Below, piece after piece: positions 14,056 through 26,700 of a DNA stretch of 64,000 nucleotides. The stretch is from Ooceraea biroi. Taxonomy: Eukaryota; Arthropoda; Insecta; Hymenoptera; Formicidae. The notes beneath the pieces were generated by a model. That model was not told where the DNA came from, did no database searches, and saw only the letters and a program-made list of their open reading frames with translations. The stretch's first letter is position 1; each line of letters starts with the position of its first letter. The stretch spans positions 9,424,001 through 9,488,000 of the forward strand of contig NC_039506.1 in the NCBI RefSeq assembly GCF_003672135.1. Direction: 5' to 3'. Made by a program: the position numbers and the translations under genes.

Positions 14056-17000
14056 TGTCTTATACATTATTTACGCTCTATTAAATAATCATGTGTTTAA
14101 GTGCGGCTGCACGGTTTGTGGACGTTACGCGTTGAATTTCGCGCATGTAGCATATGAGTAATCAACTAGTTAAACTACAATAATTTTGGCGATAATTCCA
14201 TCTCGAGTTTCTTTCAAGTTTCTGAGTTTCAAAGCAAACTGCAATTATTAATAATTATAGCTACAACATTATTGTTGTGCTATCAACGGAAGCTTTATTA
14301 CAGGGAAACTGTTGTTTTCAATATTTCATTAAAAAGGATAAAAATCTATCTCACGTCTGTAAATAGTAATTCGTCAATCGGGACACATACTGAAACGTAA
14401 AAGCGTGGAAAGCGAATGAGGATTTTAATTTTCATCCACATTAATCTTTTTGAACAGGACTGAATGCAATCAAAGCATTTATACTACAATTGTTGAATTT
14501 GCTGGTATCAGTTGATTAAATATAAATGTATAATATGTCATTTTCATATTTATCTTTTTCTGAGAAAGTGTTTAGGGTATGAAACGTGTAGATCCCATTA
14601 TCTTTGCTGCGAAACAAACATGTTCCATCAGATAGTTAAGATTGAGAGAATTTCTTTCGAGACATATATGTCTCCTATAGGATTAATAATAATTATACAT
14701 TGTTAATAAATAAGCGTCAATTTGCTCATCTATCTCATGTTGTCTTATGCATTGCAAAAGAATGTAATGCAAACTGCGACATTTGTTATTAGTTGATAAT
14801 AAAACTGCTTTTTTTACATAGAAATGAATCGGAATATGTAATGTGATTTGTAATGGGATCATACGGGCCAAGTTTGCGAAACTATTAATCTCATTAACAG
14901 TGAAGTTCGCGCGTACCGACGTATTCTCTCATGTGTAACAGCAAACGCGCATCGGTCGTTAATGACGAAAGTGGCAATTCAATTTCTGGCTCTCGTATCA
15001 CTCCGTATTCTTGATCCGTATCGGATTTAATTTCATGTATTGGATTGCGATGAGAAAACGGCTCGTGTTGGAGGAAAGTAGGCAAAAAAAGGGGGAAAAC
15101 AATTAATTGATGCAGAGAATCTCGAATCAACTTGCCAAAGAGCTGATGAAACCAAGTCTGCATCGAATTTCGCTTGTACATTAAGGGAATCGATTTTCCG
15201 TCTTGTTTTCCTGCCCGAGTTGCACAAATACACTGCGCAAAATAAAAAGAGACCGTTCGTTCGATATTGGACTTTATTTTTGTGTTCAATATAATATATA
15301 AGTTACGTATTTCCATTATTTCTGATATCAATAAAATAATTAATTGCGTTTCTAATGACACTGAGTGCAAATATACGAAATGTCCGTAAAATGATAAACA
15401 TGAGAGATAAATTATTAAAGAATCAATAAAAATATAACGGAAAAAGATAAAAAATATTTATATCAAGTTCGGTTTTAGAAAAAAGATGATTTTTGTTTAA
15501 CATTTATTATTGCTATTTTATATCATTTAACTATTTATGAAATTTTGTCATCATCATTATTATACTACACATTTAGTGACATGTATAATAATAGAACTTT
15601 CTCTGTGTAACTTCGAAACCAGCGTTTCCACTTAATTAATCGTGCTCATTATGATGGGGCACGTTTGAGGGAACTAATTTTATTTTGCTCGTGAAAACGC
15701 AAACGCGCTATCTTTGCTTCTATCAAAACACACGTGGAAACGCCGGAGGCGTTAAAACTTCATAAGCCTTTATAGACATGAAGGAATAAGCTATACAAAA
15801 GAACAGCTTCGTATTCTGAACGGAAAATAAAAATTTAATTAGTTTGCTCTATCCGGTCTTATATACCTTTTACGGTATGAAATTCAATTCTAACTTTTTA
15901 AGCTGAACAAAAGAACAGTGCAATAGGGTGAATGGGCAAAATTGAGGTGAACAGTTGCATTTGAAAGAGTGTTGACATAAAAATTTTTAATGGAATATTT
16001 TAAAAATCGTTAACAGCGTGCAAATGCAAGGCTTTAAATATATATAGATATTAATGTAAAAATAGAATTATATAAAAATAGAATAGAAAAACAAAATTAA
16101 TATTTAAAAAATATCAGTTATATACTTTTAACATGATATATAGTTTTCTTTGAATTAGAAATTCGTGTTACCTTCAACTATAATAATAATAAACATTTGT
16201 TTGAGTTTGGAATTTAATTTTGTGAATAGTACTTTGAGCATAAAATAACTTTGAAGTAATAGGTAAAGAGGAATAGCACCTCTATCAACTTTGTTTTAAG
16301 AAGTACAGAAGTTCGTGCCCGAGAGATAAAATTGAAATTTACGCGAATATTTGAGGAACGTAACGAGCATAATTTAACAACTTTAACGACATCGAAAATT
16401 TAAAGTGAGAATTGAACATTCTTTAAACTTATGTGACCAACATTCTAATAATATAATGAAAATATAATGAATCAAGTTGTCGCACGATTCTGAGTCGCCT
16501 TTTGCTGAGAAAGACATTTTAAACTAATTATTGCAATTAATAATTGTTATCAAAAATTGATATTAGCCAGAGATAAAGAGATAACAAAGTACAAAATTCT
16601 TCTCTTATAAAAAAGATAACAAATATAATATTACAATGAAACATTGTTGAATAATTTTGCTTATAATTTTGCTTATAATAGAATATTAAAATTTGACTAG
16701 ATCATAATTATAATACTTGATATCTTAATGATCTTCCTTTACTTTCGTTTAATGTTGGTTTTTCTTAGCTATTTACATTTTGTTTGCTGTAAACTTTTTA
16801 TTAATCCGAAAGAGATTTTTGTCAGAGGCTATGAAAATTGTGAGAATTGTAATAATTAAATGAAGGAATAAAAATCGAAGAAAAAATAAAAAACTTTAAT
16901 CAAGATTGATGAAATGAAATTAAAACAAAGACGATAAAATAATAGCAAAGATCGCTCATGCTTAAGAAATGATTTAATGGAGGAAAAACGATTCACCGTA

Positions 17001-17070
17001 TCGTGGATTAATGCTACTTATGTTGAAGATAAATATATCCGATCGCTGAAGAATAATCTATTGTACTGTA

Positions 17071-17072
<2 letters not shown>

Positions 17073-17117
<45 letters not shown>
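17073..17117. repeat. (TA)n microsatellite
   Basis: Uninterrupted TA run of about 22 units. Confidence 0.97.
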
Positions 17118-17122
<5 letters not shown>

Positions 17123-18249
17123 TATGTGTATGTATATATGAAACAGTATTTCATTTATGCACTTTATCAATTTTTGCACTAATCCTATGTTTTACGATTT
17201 GTATTTCCGATTTCTTGTCTTCGACTGCTACAGATATCAGCATTAAATCACTTACACATTGGAGCTAATGAAAATTTATTAAACAAATATAAAAATACGT
17301 TTAATCGTTGATAATCGATTGTATTCAATAACAATCAAACAATAAAGATATTTAGAAATGAATTTGCTTTAAAAGCATCGAATATTAAATAATATCGATC
17401 AATCTTTGAAATATTGATATCGCTCTTTTTACCTCTTTTTTTTTGTTTTCAATAATTAATCGTTCTACGTTCTCGTTTTCAGTTTTGCGACAGTATATCA
17501 TTGTCTTTGCTATTATTAGAAATACTTTAGATTAATCATAAATCAATCATTTTTACCACTAAAATATATTTTGATATACTTTTTACATTCTCAACAAAGA
17601 TCTATATCAAAATATTTGAAATGTCAAGCATCAGCGAAATTTCGCTTTTCTTGATGCAGAATATATATTTTTTCGAAATTTGTGCTTTCTTCAATGTTAC
17701 GGAATGTTACCGCGACTTTTCTCAAGTGTTCCATCTAACTTTAAGATTAATGTCCCCCGACCAATACCTGCCGTTTCAACTCCCTGTAATCTCGCGGTTC
17801 GATTTCCCTTTTTCTCCATTTCGTTTTGTCGCACGATTCGGTGCGAATTGAAAGAAGAGGGTAGCACAGCTTACCCTTGTTCTATCTTCTAATCTTACGA
17901 AGTTGGTTATTGTTTTGGAAGGATAACAATCATGGGTCAGTGCAAAGGATTCAATTATTTATAATATCGATTTAATCAGGATGAATCCTCCGAGGGCAAT
18001 GATGACACTTATGGATAGTAAGTAAAAGACTAATGTATTTAAAACAGTTGAGAATTAACACGATTAACAAATAGAAAAATAAAGAAATGGAATTGAACAA
18101 ATAGAAAACTCGCTTTCAGTCTCTACATCGATTCGTCCGCGATTCCAACTTGAATCTCGCAAATCTGACGCTATTTCCGACTCGACAATTCTCGACAAAT
18201 CTCGACAAATAACCCTTCGCTCGTTTGTGCTCTTGGTCTATTTATATCA

Positions 18250-18512
18250 CACTGAGAAAAAAATGTAATTGATCTTACGAAATGTTTTGTCACGGGCTGC
18301 CAACAAAATATATACTTATTTCAACAAGTTATATATTGAATCAAATATATAATTGTTGGATTATAATTCTCATACGTGTGATTACACATCCATATCCATA
18401 ATCCAAGAACTACATATTTGTTTCAATATATAACTTGTTGAAATAAGTATATATTTTGTTGGCAGCCCGTGACAAAACATTTCGTAAGATCAATTACATT
18501 TTTTTCTCAGTG
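18250..18512. mobile_element. Palindromic MITE with CACTGAG ends
   Basis: The 263-bp unit folds back on itself. It starts CACTGAGAAAAAAATG and ends in the exact complement; about 91 bp match perfectly between arms and similarity continues for another 20-25 bp. A CA dinucleotide lies just outside each end and could be a 2-bp target duplication. There is no coding capacity. Superfamily not assigned. Confidence 0.85.
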
Positions 18513-19622
18513 CATAAGCCTATCAACGGTGAGGCCTGAATATCGCTAACTGGGGATATTTTTCATTTAATCGCTCCTTAGACCCTTACATATTGAAACG
18601 GGATAATTTGTTTTTTTCCAATTCTGAAAATAGGAAGCGAGAACGAGGAACCTGTTTACATAGTGTTAGCCATTTTTCACGTTTCATCATTTTTTGAACA
18701 TCTTCGAAGAGAATTCTACCGGTTGCACGACTACTATTCGTGTAAGTAAACGATATGTTCGAAATTGCACGAGGATACAATTGTTTTAAAGAATCATTGC
18801 ATTGCGTAATATCGCTTTTCCCGACAAACTAGATATGATATAGGAAATCAGTTGCTTGCATTTTATTCAATCAAATATTTTGTATAAAATATTGTACTCT
18901 ATTGTAGTTTCATAATAAAATATTCTGTTCCAAATTGAAGTACAAAGTAGAAATATTATTATGCGATTGTAATGCATGAATGCTCGCAGTTTTCTTTTTT
19001 ATTTATTTCGAAGTCGAAGACAGTGATTCTTGATCTTATATTCATCTCACGATCGAGAAAGAACATCTTCCAAGAATCATTACGTAATTGAGAATCCTGT
19101 CACGAAACGCTCGAACTTGCAGGAATGCTGTCGTGCGTATCCGCGTGCACTATTAATACGATGAGTCGATCTCCAATCTGTATCCCTTTATTTCCGTCCG
19201 TTTCGAGTCCTATTTCTATCAATAATCCTGACAGTACGTCGGAACGCGAAGTGGCGGCTGGTGCAGCCTGACGTCGCCGAGATCTTGCCGGCATCCGGAT
19301 ATTTCCGCGCAATCCTGTTATCGCCGATTTCCTTTGGCATAAATAGCTCTAATTCGATACGTCTCGCAGCAACCTTGGCGGTATCGAAATATCTCATATC
19401 TGTCAGAATTTACATGCATCCACTTATGAAGTACTTCATCTACAAGACGGAATCTATTAATATGCCTTCTCGAGAAAGCTTTATTTTACTTAAATAATTA
19501 CACGAGTTTTTGTAAAAGGAGATATAATTATCGCGAATTTATTGTATGGTGGGAATTTCCAGGTAAAATTTTGGAACCGTTTTGACAAATTGTATTTTAT
19601 CTGAATCCTTTACAAGTTTTCG

Positions 19623-20134
19623 TTATAACATGTCGTTGTAACAAGACTGAAAGTCGGACAAGCTTTTATCAAAGAATTTGTTGAAGTCACGTAGCCAAAT
19701 TTGATTCATGTCAGTATTCAATTTGAAATTTGTCACTGCCGTCTGCACAGTCATTAAGAGTGACGTATTTGTAGGTAGAGATTCAAAATTCTTTACTGTC
19801 ATCTCTACTATCCTATTCATCAGCATTTAGGAAAGGTTTCAGCGGGTCTTGTTCGCCAATCATCCACAAATCCTGTATTGACGACTGTTCATTTGTCTCT
19901 CCGTACCTATAGAGTGAGATCGTTCTCATTGACATTTCCGATAGAAACTCGAAACGCCAATCTTTGTCGATGAGATCAAAATTTGAGACATACGATAGCG
20001 AATCGCGTTATTGGCATTTTCCTTTGGTGCTGATAGATCCAATCTACTTGATCCTAGAGAAACTATCTCTCTTACAAGCTTAAAAAATTGCGTTTACTCC
20101 AACTTACATCGAACGTGAGATCGCAATCTTCAAT
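19623..20134 (-). pseudogene. Decayed protein-coding relic of unknown identity
   Basis: Read on the minus strand, four open stretches in shifting frames follow each other: 20134-20075, 20093 to about 19985, about 20007-19816 and 19826-19623. Each has a balanced, protein-like composition rather than the F/I/N/K/Y bias of chance frames in AT-rich DNA, for example DLWMIGEQDPLKPFLN in the third and IWLRDFNKFFDKSLSDF in the fourth. The breaks (stops and at least three frame changes) suggest a pseudogene. I do not recognise the family: a host gene fragment, a retrocopy or other inserted sequence are all possible. It could also be chance. Confidence 0.35.
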
Positions 20135-22614
20135 CTAAATCAGGATTGAAATGGGATATCAGAAATTTTTAAAGTAGGACTCGTAACTCGTTAAATTGGA
20201 AAATATATAGTTTTATTTATATATTTTTTTACTTAATATAAACTTTACAGCGAATTCGGATAATTAATTTCGACGTTAAAACATTGATTTGAACAATAAC
20301 GGGAGTTGTGTTGCACTGGAGTAATTAAAATTGTTTTTCAGTTTCGCTTTTGGTGCTGAAGCTTTGATTAAACGCGTCGTTCTCGCGATGGAGTGCAACC
20401 ACAATTTCTTAAACGCTTCCAAATGTAACAAAGTAACGTAATTTAGCGCGTTTCATGGCCGAATTTCTGTGTATTATTATTATTATTAGTCACAACATGA
20501 GATTGTTGCAAAAGGTGATCATCAGTTGTGGGATCTGGCGTCACGTGACTGTGATCCTTGCAAAGTATTATTTCCAAAATCCAAGGCTTAACCGAAGCTG
20601 ATACGATTATCTTCCTAAACTTGGGCATCGGTTTCCACCGGTGATTTCACGAGCGATGGCGTAACTTTGCGTTTGCCAAGAAATCTCGGAAACCTCCTGC
20701 TGGGTCTTCACGCGTCTTAACGACAATTTCTTGTAACAAGACAAGCGTGGGTTTGTTTGTTACGTGTACGATCCCGACTGTTGTATTTATATCATTAACT
20801 TTGTCTGGCATCTCGCTTGTCGTCGAGTTTAAATGTGAGAGTTTGCGATGGATTAAGTGTATCAGCGTTCATGGTGTTTCCACCATCCTACATTGTGATT
20901 AATCTTATCGCTTTCGTTTCTCGGTGCAACAGAAGGTAATATCTATGTATGTTTAAATAACTTTGTGCGTTTAATGTACAACATAACTTCTTTTTACTAG
21001 ATTTAATCCTGTTTTTTAATCTGTATTTAGATATTATTTGGCTTGCATAATCTGAGAAATTCTATAAAATATTATAAAACTCTACAAAAAGACATATACG
21101 GATATGAAAATATGAAAATATGCATAAATCGGTGAAAATGAAAAAAATTATAATGGTCGAGAAAGATTTTATCGAATGTACAGACATTAATAAACAAAGT
21201 TGTAACAAGAGATATATCCTCGTTCTGCATGCAAAAACATGCTTTTGTGTTACGAGATAATAATAAATTTGTTAAATTCAATATTTCACATTGCCGTATA
21301 AAATACGCCGCGTGTTATATAGTATTTATCGTAATGCAAATTTCATGTTTATCGGTTTTAACGCGCTCAATTTACGTAAATCCGATCAATTGCGGCCCAA
21401 TTTTCTGCGCTTTCTCACACGGAGAGTCGTGTTTTCCTGATTTTTGTAATAATCATCAAGTGCGTGAATAATGTTGTTTACACAAGCGAAAGAATGCACG
21501 AGTAACCAGCTTCGTTAACCGAACAACGTTCTTGTTGACTTGTATACTGCACTCAACAGACAATAGAGTCATCACAGGAGAGGGAAACGTACATAGGGTT
21601 CTCATTCCTCACTGCCCGTTTTTGTTTGGATTTACAAAGTTCTTCCGTTCTGTTGTATGTCATATTATCGGAGAAGCTGCTTAACGAGCAGTTCGTTCAA
21701 GACGAATCCTGTTAGTAATTTCGTGCCAAGAAAGAGTATTTATCCGTGCTCTTCTTGATTATATCTTTTCACACGTTTCTAAACTTGAAACACACGAACG
21801 TATTGCACGTTTACATTTTCGAGAAAGCAAGTAGAAATTTAGTAGACGTAACAGACATTTAGAAATGCAATTAATAAACCTGTATGTATCAGCTATTATA
21901 CAATCATGACATGTTACTGTATTTTATTGCTGAGTACATAGTAGAAAGATATGTTTGGTGCACGATAATTAAATGCAAGCGCGTAATACGTCGCCATAAT
22001 TACCAATTAATACGGTATTACACAGCGCGGAAGATGCCTCTTCATCGGACGGCAATGAAAATCTCAATAATTGGCGGTCTTGATGCTCTAGATCCTCGCG
22101 AAATTATCGAGCCGATTAATCGAGAGTGTCGTAATTGCTTCCGGGCAATCTTGTCGCGATGCTTAGCAAAGAAATACTAATTATACAGCAACAGTGAATA
22201 ACAGTTCGCCGAGAATATCATCGAATAATGAGCGGATAACAGATGCTCCGTTTAATCTCACACTTTGTTTCTTTATGCCACCTATTCAAATAGCGTTTAG
22301 CGTTCAGAGCATCGCATTGAGATATCTCATTATCAATACCGATCCTATATCAATTTAATGTTCAAGTATCCGTCTGTTGCGTTCGCTTGCGCGTATTGTA
22401 AGATGAAACAAACCTAATCTTCCTCAGGTCGAGAATGAAGGCGCGAGGAAAGAGAAAGAATTAAATAACGTAATTAAATACCGAGAACTTTAGTACCTAT
22501 ATGTCTAAAGATTAAAGGAGGATTTGTGGATCCAATTATTGGAGTATCTCAGTATTTAAGCAGATAAAACCTTACGTAGCTTGGATACACACAAGCTACT
22601 TAAACACTGAGAAA

Positions 22615-22637
22615 GAGAGAGAGAGAGAGAGAGAGAG
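22615..22637. repeat. (GA)n microsatellite
   Basis: Run of about 11-12 GA units, 0.8 kb upstream of the first coding exon of Nmdar2. Confidence 0.95.
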
Positions 22638-23314
22638 TAGAAAATCCGCGAACGTAAGTAAGTTAACTGTGTAATATATTCGAGACTTGACTTGCAATTT
22701 GCGGATTATCCATTCAGCATGGAAGTGAAATCTTTTTTGTCTTTCAGTACCTCCCTAAGTGTCGGCGAACCGATAAACTTTCTCGATGTTTGACAAGTTT
22801 TCCAATCTTTGTGTCTATAAAGTATCGTGTCATCTCTGGTATACTGATGGAATCAAACTTCGTCTTCCTTCTCTGAAGTGTAATGTGATCGTGTTTCATT
22901 CGCATATTATATTAATGAAAGATATATGCATATTTATGATTCTCGATGTTAAATAATTATACGAACGTTATTGGAAATGATATTGTTCAAGTGTCTTATC
23001 TCGTTGTGATAGAATATCATGTATTTTCCATATGCCACGTGTGCATCGATTAAGTCTTAAATTATTGAAACAATGACTGTTGGGATGACTGTTATCGACG
23101 CGATTAAATAAAAGAAGAATACAAGAAGAAATCTAGCGAGGAAGAACGTGCGCAAGATGTCTTGCAATTTCTGAGCGTAATGCTTATCTTTGACCTGTAA
23201 CAATGACGAAAGTACGAAAAAAATACGTCGTAGTAACAATATGAATTATGCGGGAATATGCATCGGTCACTCGTGGCCAATCCAGACTGTGAATCGTCGT
23301 CCGTGTTTTCAAAG

Positions 23315-23347
23315 ATGTACCTGACTGTACCCGCAGTGGGACACTAA
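23315..23347 (+). other. Possible upstream ORF of 10 codons
   Basis: ATG at 23315 followed by MYLTVPAVGH and a TAA, ending 63 nt before the Nmdar2 start and in the same frame. If this stretch is part of the 5' UTR, the short frame could dampen translation. Whether it is transcribed cannot be told, because a CCCGCAG acceptor-like site at 23336 lies within it. Confidence 0.25.
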
Positions 23348-23410
23348 GTATTTTTTGTGGATATTGAAGCTAGGATTAAATTTCATCGAGTTTATAATTC
23401 AAGAGAAGAA

Positions 23411-23756
23411 ATGATGCGTATGTTGCACGTCCTTCTGACGGCGAGTGCATTCGTCGTCTTGATCAGTGACGGTTCAAGAACACTGACTGGAACTCATCAA
23501 GAATGGAGCAACAAGAGCAGCAGCGGCAGCAGCAGCATCAACAACTCGCTGCCGAAGCTGACCGTCGGTCTGATAGTGCCGCACACGAGTTTCAGCGTGC
23601 GCGAGTACACGAAGGCTGTTAACAAAGCCATCGACAATCTGCACAAAGGTCACGCCAAGAGGAAGGATCAGTCCAGGTTCACCTTTCTGGACAAATACCA
23701 GTTCGTCCAGCGTCAGGTCATAAAGACCATGATGAAGCTCACACCGAGTCCGACAG
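23411..23756 (+). CDS. Nmdar2: Nmdar2 exon 1: signal peptide and start of amino-terminal domain
   Basis: Residues 1-115 plus one base of codon 116. The leader MMRMLHVLLTASAFVVLIS is a typical signal peptide. A Ser/Asn-rich low-complexity linker (about 33-46) follows, with sequons at N34 and N44, and the first beta strand and helix of the periplasmic-binding-like amino-terminal domain begin with LTVGLIVPHTSFSVREY (50-66). The donor is ACAG|GTAAAT. An in-frame TAA at 23345 rules out a longer product from this exon. The 5' end of the transcript is unknown; a first untranslated exon upstream is likely. Confidence 0.92.
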
Positions 23757-26700
23757 GTAAATATTTTTGCGATCGATTGGGTCTCGAAAGACCGGTGCTC
23801 ATTCCATCAGACGTTAATGGTTAACGTTCAATATCTTTATGTATTTTTGACAAATAAACTTTCACCGAGACGGGCAGTAATTTAAAAGAAAAATTTAGTA
23901 GCTTAATTAATGGTAAATAATTAATTAAAATAAATAAATTAATTAACAAAATATGCAAAATATATTATAACGTATATATAATATATAACACAATATAAGT
24001 GATAACAAATTAATAGATATATCGTTGAGATATGTTAATAAATGCGACAGTAACTAAATCTCAAGTAGGGTAATAATCGCAAAAAGGGAAAAAGATTACC
24101 TCCAATACCTGGTGTAGTAACATTTTTCACTGTTATCCAATATTATTCGAAGCCCGTGAACATCGTCGTGAGCAAACACGAGTGCGAGTGCGGACTGCTC
24201 TCGTAATTTCCCGTCGGACGACTCCAAGCCGGAGCGACGGGACGATTTCGCTGCGGGAAATATTTCTCTGCATGCTGTTCCGCCGTGGGTGATGTACGAT
24301 TCTGTCGGAATTAACATTGGCGCGGTGCGTTTCTCCCACGTCCAAAAGACGACGTCCCGGAGAGCCAATATTTCAGGCTTAACCCACACGTTCGTGATGG
24401 GGATGTTCGTGTGTTTACGCGTTCGCTTCTCCACCCGTGGACATCGCTATATGATTCTCATGCCGGAAATTTCCTGGCCACGTCTAATATTTGGCAGCTG
24501 CCTGTTTCCAATCCCAATATTTGCGAAATGCCCGCGAGGGTGTGCCGCTTTAAGATAACGATACTGTGAACTTTAAACTACCCGTTACCATCCAGCTGAT
24601 GTCGAGGAACGCGAACAGGCACACGGCAAGAAACGATCGCGTTAATAACGCTCGAGTGGTCATGGAGTGCAATTTCTTCGGCGTTCTTCGAAATTACAGG
24701 AGTTGCGCGGAGTATATTGTGATACGCAAATTTTATTTCATCGTAATTTACTTTTGCTCAGGGGAACTATCAGATAACGTAAAGGAAATATTTATTAATG
24801 CAGCAAATTTGCTGTAGTACTCGAATATACATTATACTTAGAATAATTTAACATGTATAAAAATTATTTAAAGAGATTAATTAAAATATAAATTTAAATT
24901 ACGTTTTATGGAAAAGGACAAGCGATGGGATATGAACAATAAAAGAATAACTGCGATTGTAATCAATCTCAGGATTATTTAAATATATTTTGTATAATAT
25001 ATAATTGCAATAGATTTCTGATATTGCAGTGTGAATATTTTCATTTATAAATATGCATTAATGATTCAAATAAATTGTCGATTAAGTTTATATCATTTAA
25101 CTGTATTAGGCATCGACTTTCATTACTTTCGTTTACGGGAATGCTAATATTTCTGCGCAAGCTTCTGGACTAAGGTATTTTCCTGGGATACGTTTGAAGT
25201 GCATTCAATTAAACTTGCGTCGTCAATTTGTTCTCTACAGTCTACGACAAGGAAGTTTGGAAACCATTGCGCCGTACTTTTATGGAAACCTGAATCCTAA
25301 TATTTTCTCGTTATGCCAAATCTTCCTCGGATTCCAATTAAATAAAACTTCGGAATTTATGATTTACGGGTAGCCAGTCGCTATGTATCCGTACTCATAG
25401 GAAATGATCTGCGAAAACACGATGAAATAATTAAGCAGTAATAGATATATGTAAATGTAGCTTTTAACAATTACGCTGTGACAATTATATTATACAATGT
25501 TTCCATTATCCTAATTACATAGTTAACTCGTTTAACTTCTAATATGACTTCAAAGTGATATTTATGTCACATTTTGTAGAAGCTTTACATTATTTATTAT
25601 TTTATATCACATAATATTACATTATATAACTTCAATCGAAAATTTCTCTACAAATTGAGCGATATAAATTTTATTAACCAAGGGAAATTGAGTAAAATAA
25701 ATAATTTTGTAAATAATATATATATATATATATACATGCATATAATTATTCGTATCGCATAAACAAAATTATATATATATTTTACAATAGTTATAAGAAG
25801 CAAATTAGAAAAAATTTGATTGGAGAACATTTTTTATTAATATACCAAACAGAGATATTCTTACGTTGTTATAATTAAGAACATTGTGCAGAATAATTTC
25901 CTGCTTAAGTAGATTTGTATTGCTTCTGGTCAGACATGGTCAGTGGAGAACGCACTATAAGACCATCCAATCGGACACAATGCGTATCCAACACAATAAT
26001 TTTTAAATGTTTGTCTGCACACATTTATTATAGCCAGGCAGAAGAAAACGACAGTTTCTTGTTATATTTGTATATGCATTTGCATTTATTCTAAAGAGCA
26101 GAACTTTTTGTGGTTACTGATTAGAGGATCATAGAAGCCTGTTTCACATGTTCAGTATTGGTTGATTAATTAGTATGCGGTTAAGCTGATTATCGATGTA
26201 CAAACATCGAGCCACAACGACCAAGGTAGCGTTCCCAAGCCAGTATCCTCAATTACGACAGCATATATCATTAGCGATATAATTACCGGCGAAATATCTT
26301 CGTGACCAATTTCGCGGAATCCTCGATTTGTCAGGATTGTCGTTATTGGTATTGATAATCATTGGTCGGAATAAACGCGAGCGATTTCTGGCTCTCCGAT
26401 GCAGATGCGTGCCGTTATTATTGATGCCTCGCGATTGACGGAATACGATGAGTTGCTGCAAATAGTATGCTCAAATGTTGCAAATACAATTGTGCAAAAA
26501 GTAATCTTGATAGATCACGTATTCCATTAGTCGAGTTCATGATTAATGCGGCGGTATAAATAGAATAATCTTGATGTTTCATGGATTGACAGATTTTATT
26601 AGATTACGTGGCATTCGTCGATTATGAAATATTTGCTAGCGTGTTGTAAAAAGAAAATTCCCGTGTAGAACATTGTTAGGGCCTAATATGAAAGTAAAGG

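Larger units (their letters stand above)
9541..18249. other. AT-rich region, nothing gene-like supported
   Basis: Mostly AT-rich. A moderately GC-rich patch lies at about 10350-10700. Microsatellites occur at 13993-14051 and 17073-17117. Open frames such as those at 10775-11340 and 14894-15370 (minus strand) show no recognisable domain. Confidence 0.5.
18513..23410. other. Upstream flank or 5' intron of Nmdar2
   Basis: AT-rich, with the minus-strand coding relic at 19.6-20.1 kb, a (GA)n run at 22615-22637 and a small inverted repeat near 22547-22610. No other feature can be supported. Confidence 0.5.

Noticed and set aside
14894..15370. 158-codon open frame on the minus strand
   Set aside because: No recognisable motif and no splice or start context; kept only as background.
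22547..22610. Small inverted repeat with TCTCAGT/ACTGAGA ends
   Set aside because: Arms are short and imperfect and lie against a GA microsatellite; not enough to call an element.
23357..23410. Longer N-terminus starting at a GTG before the ATG
   Set aside because: GTG is not a normal eukaryotic start; the ATG at 23411 directly precedes a good signal peptide.
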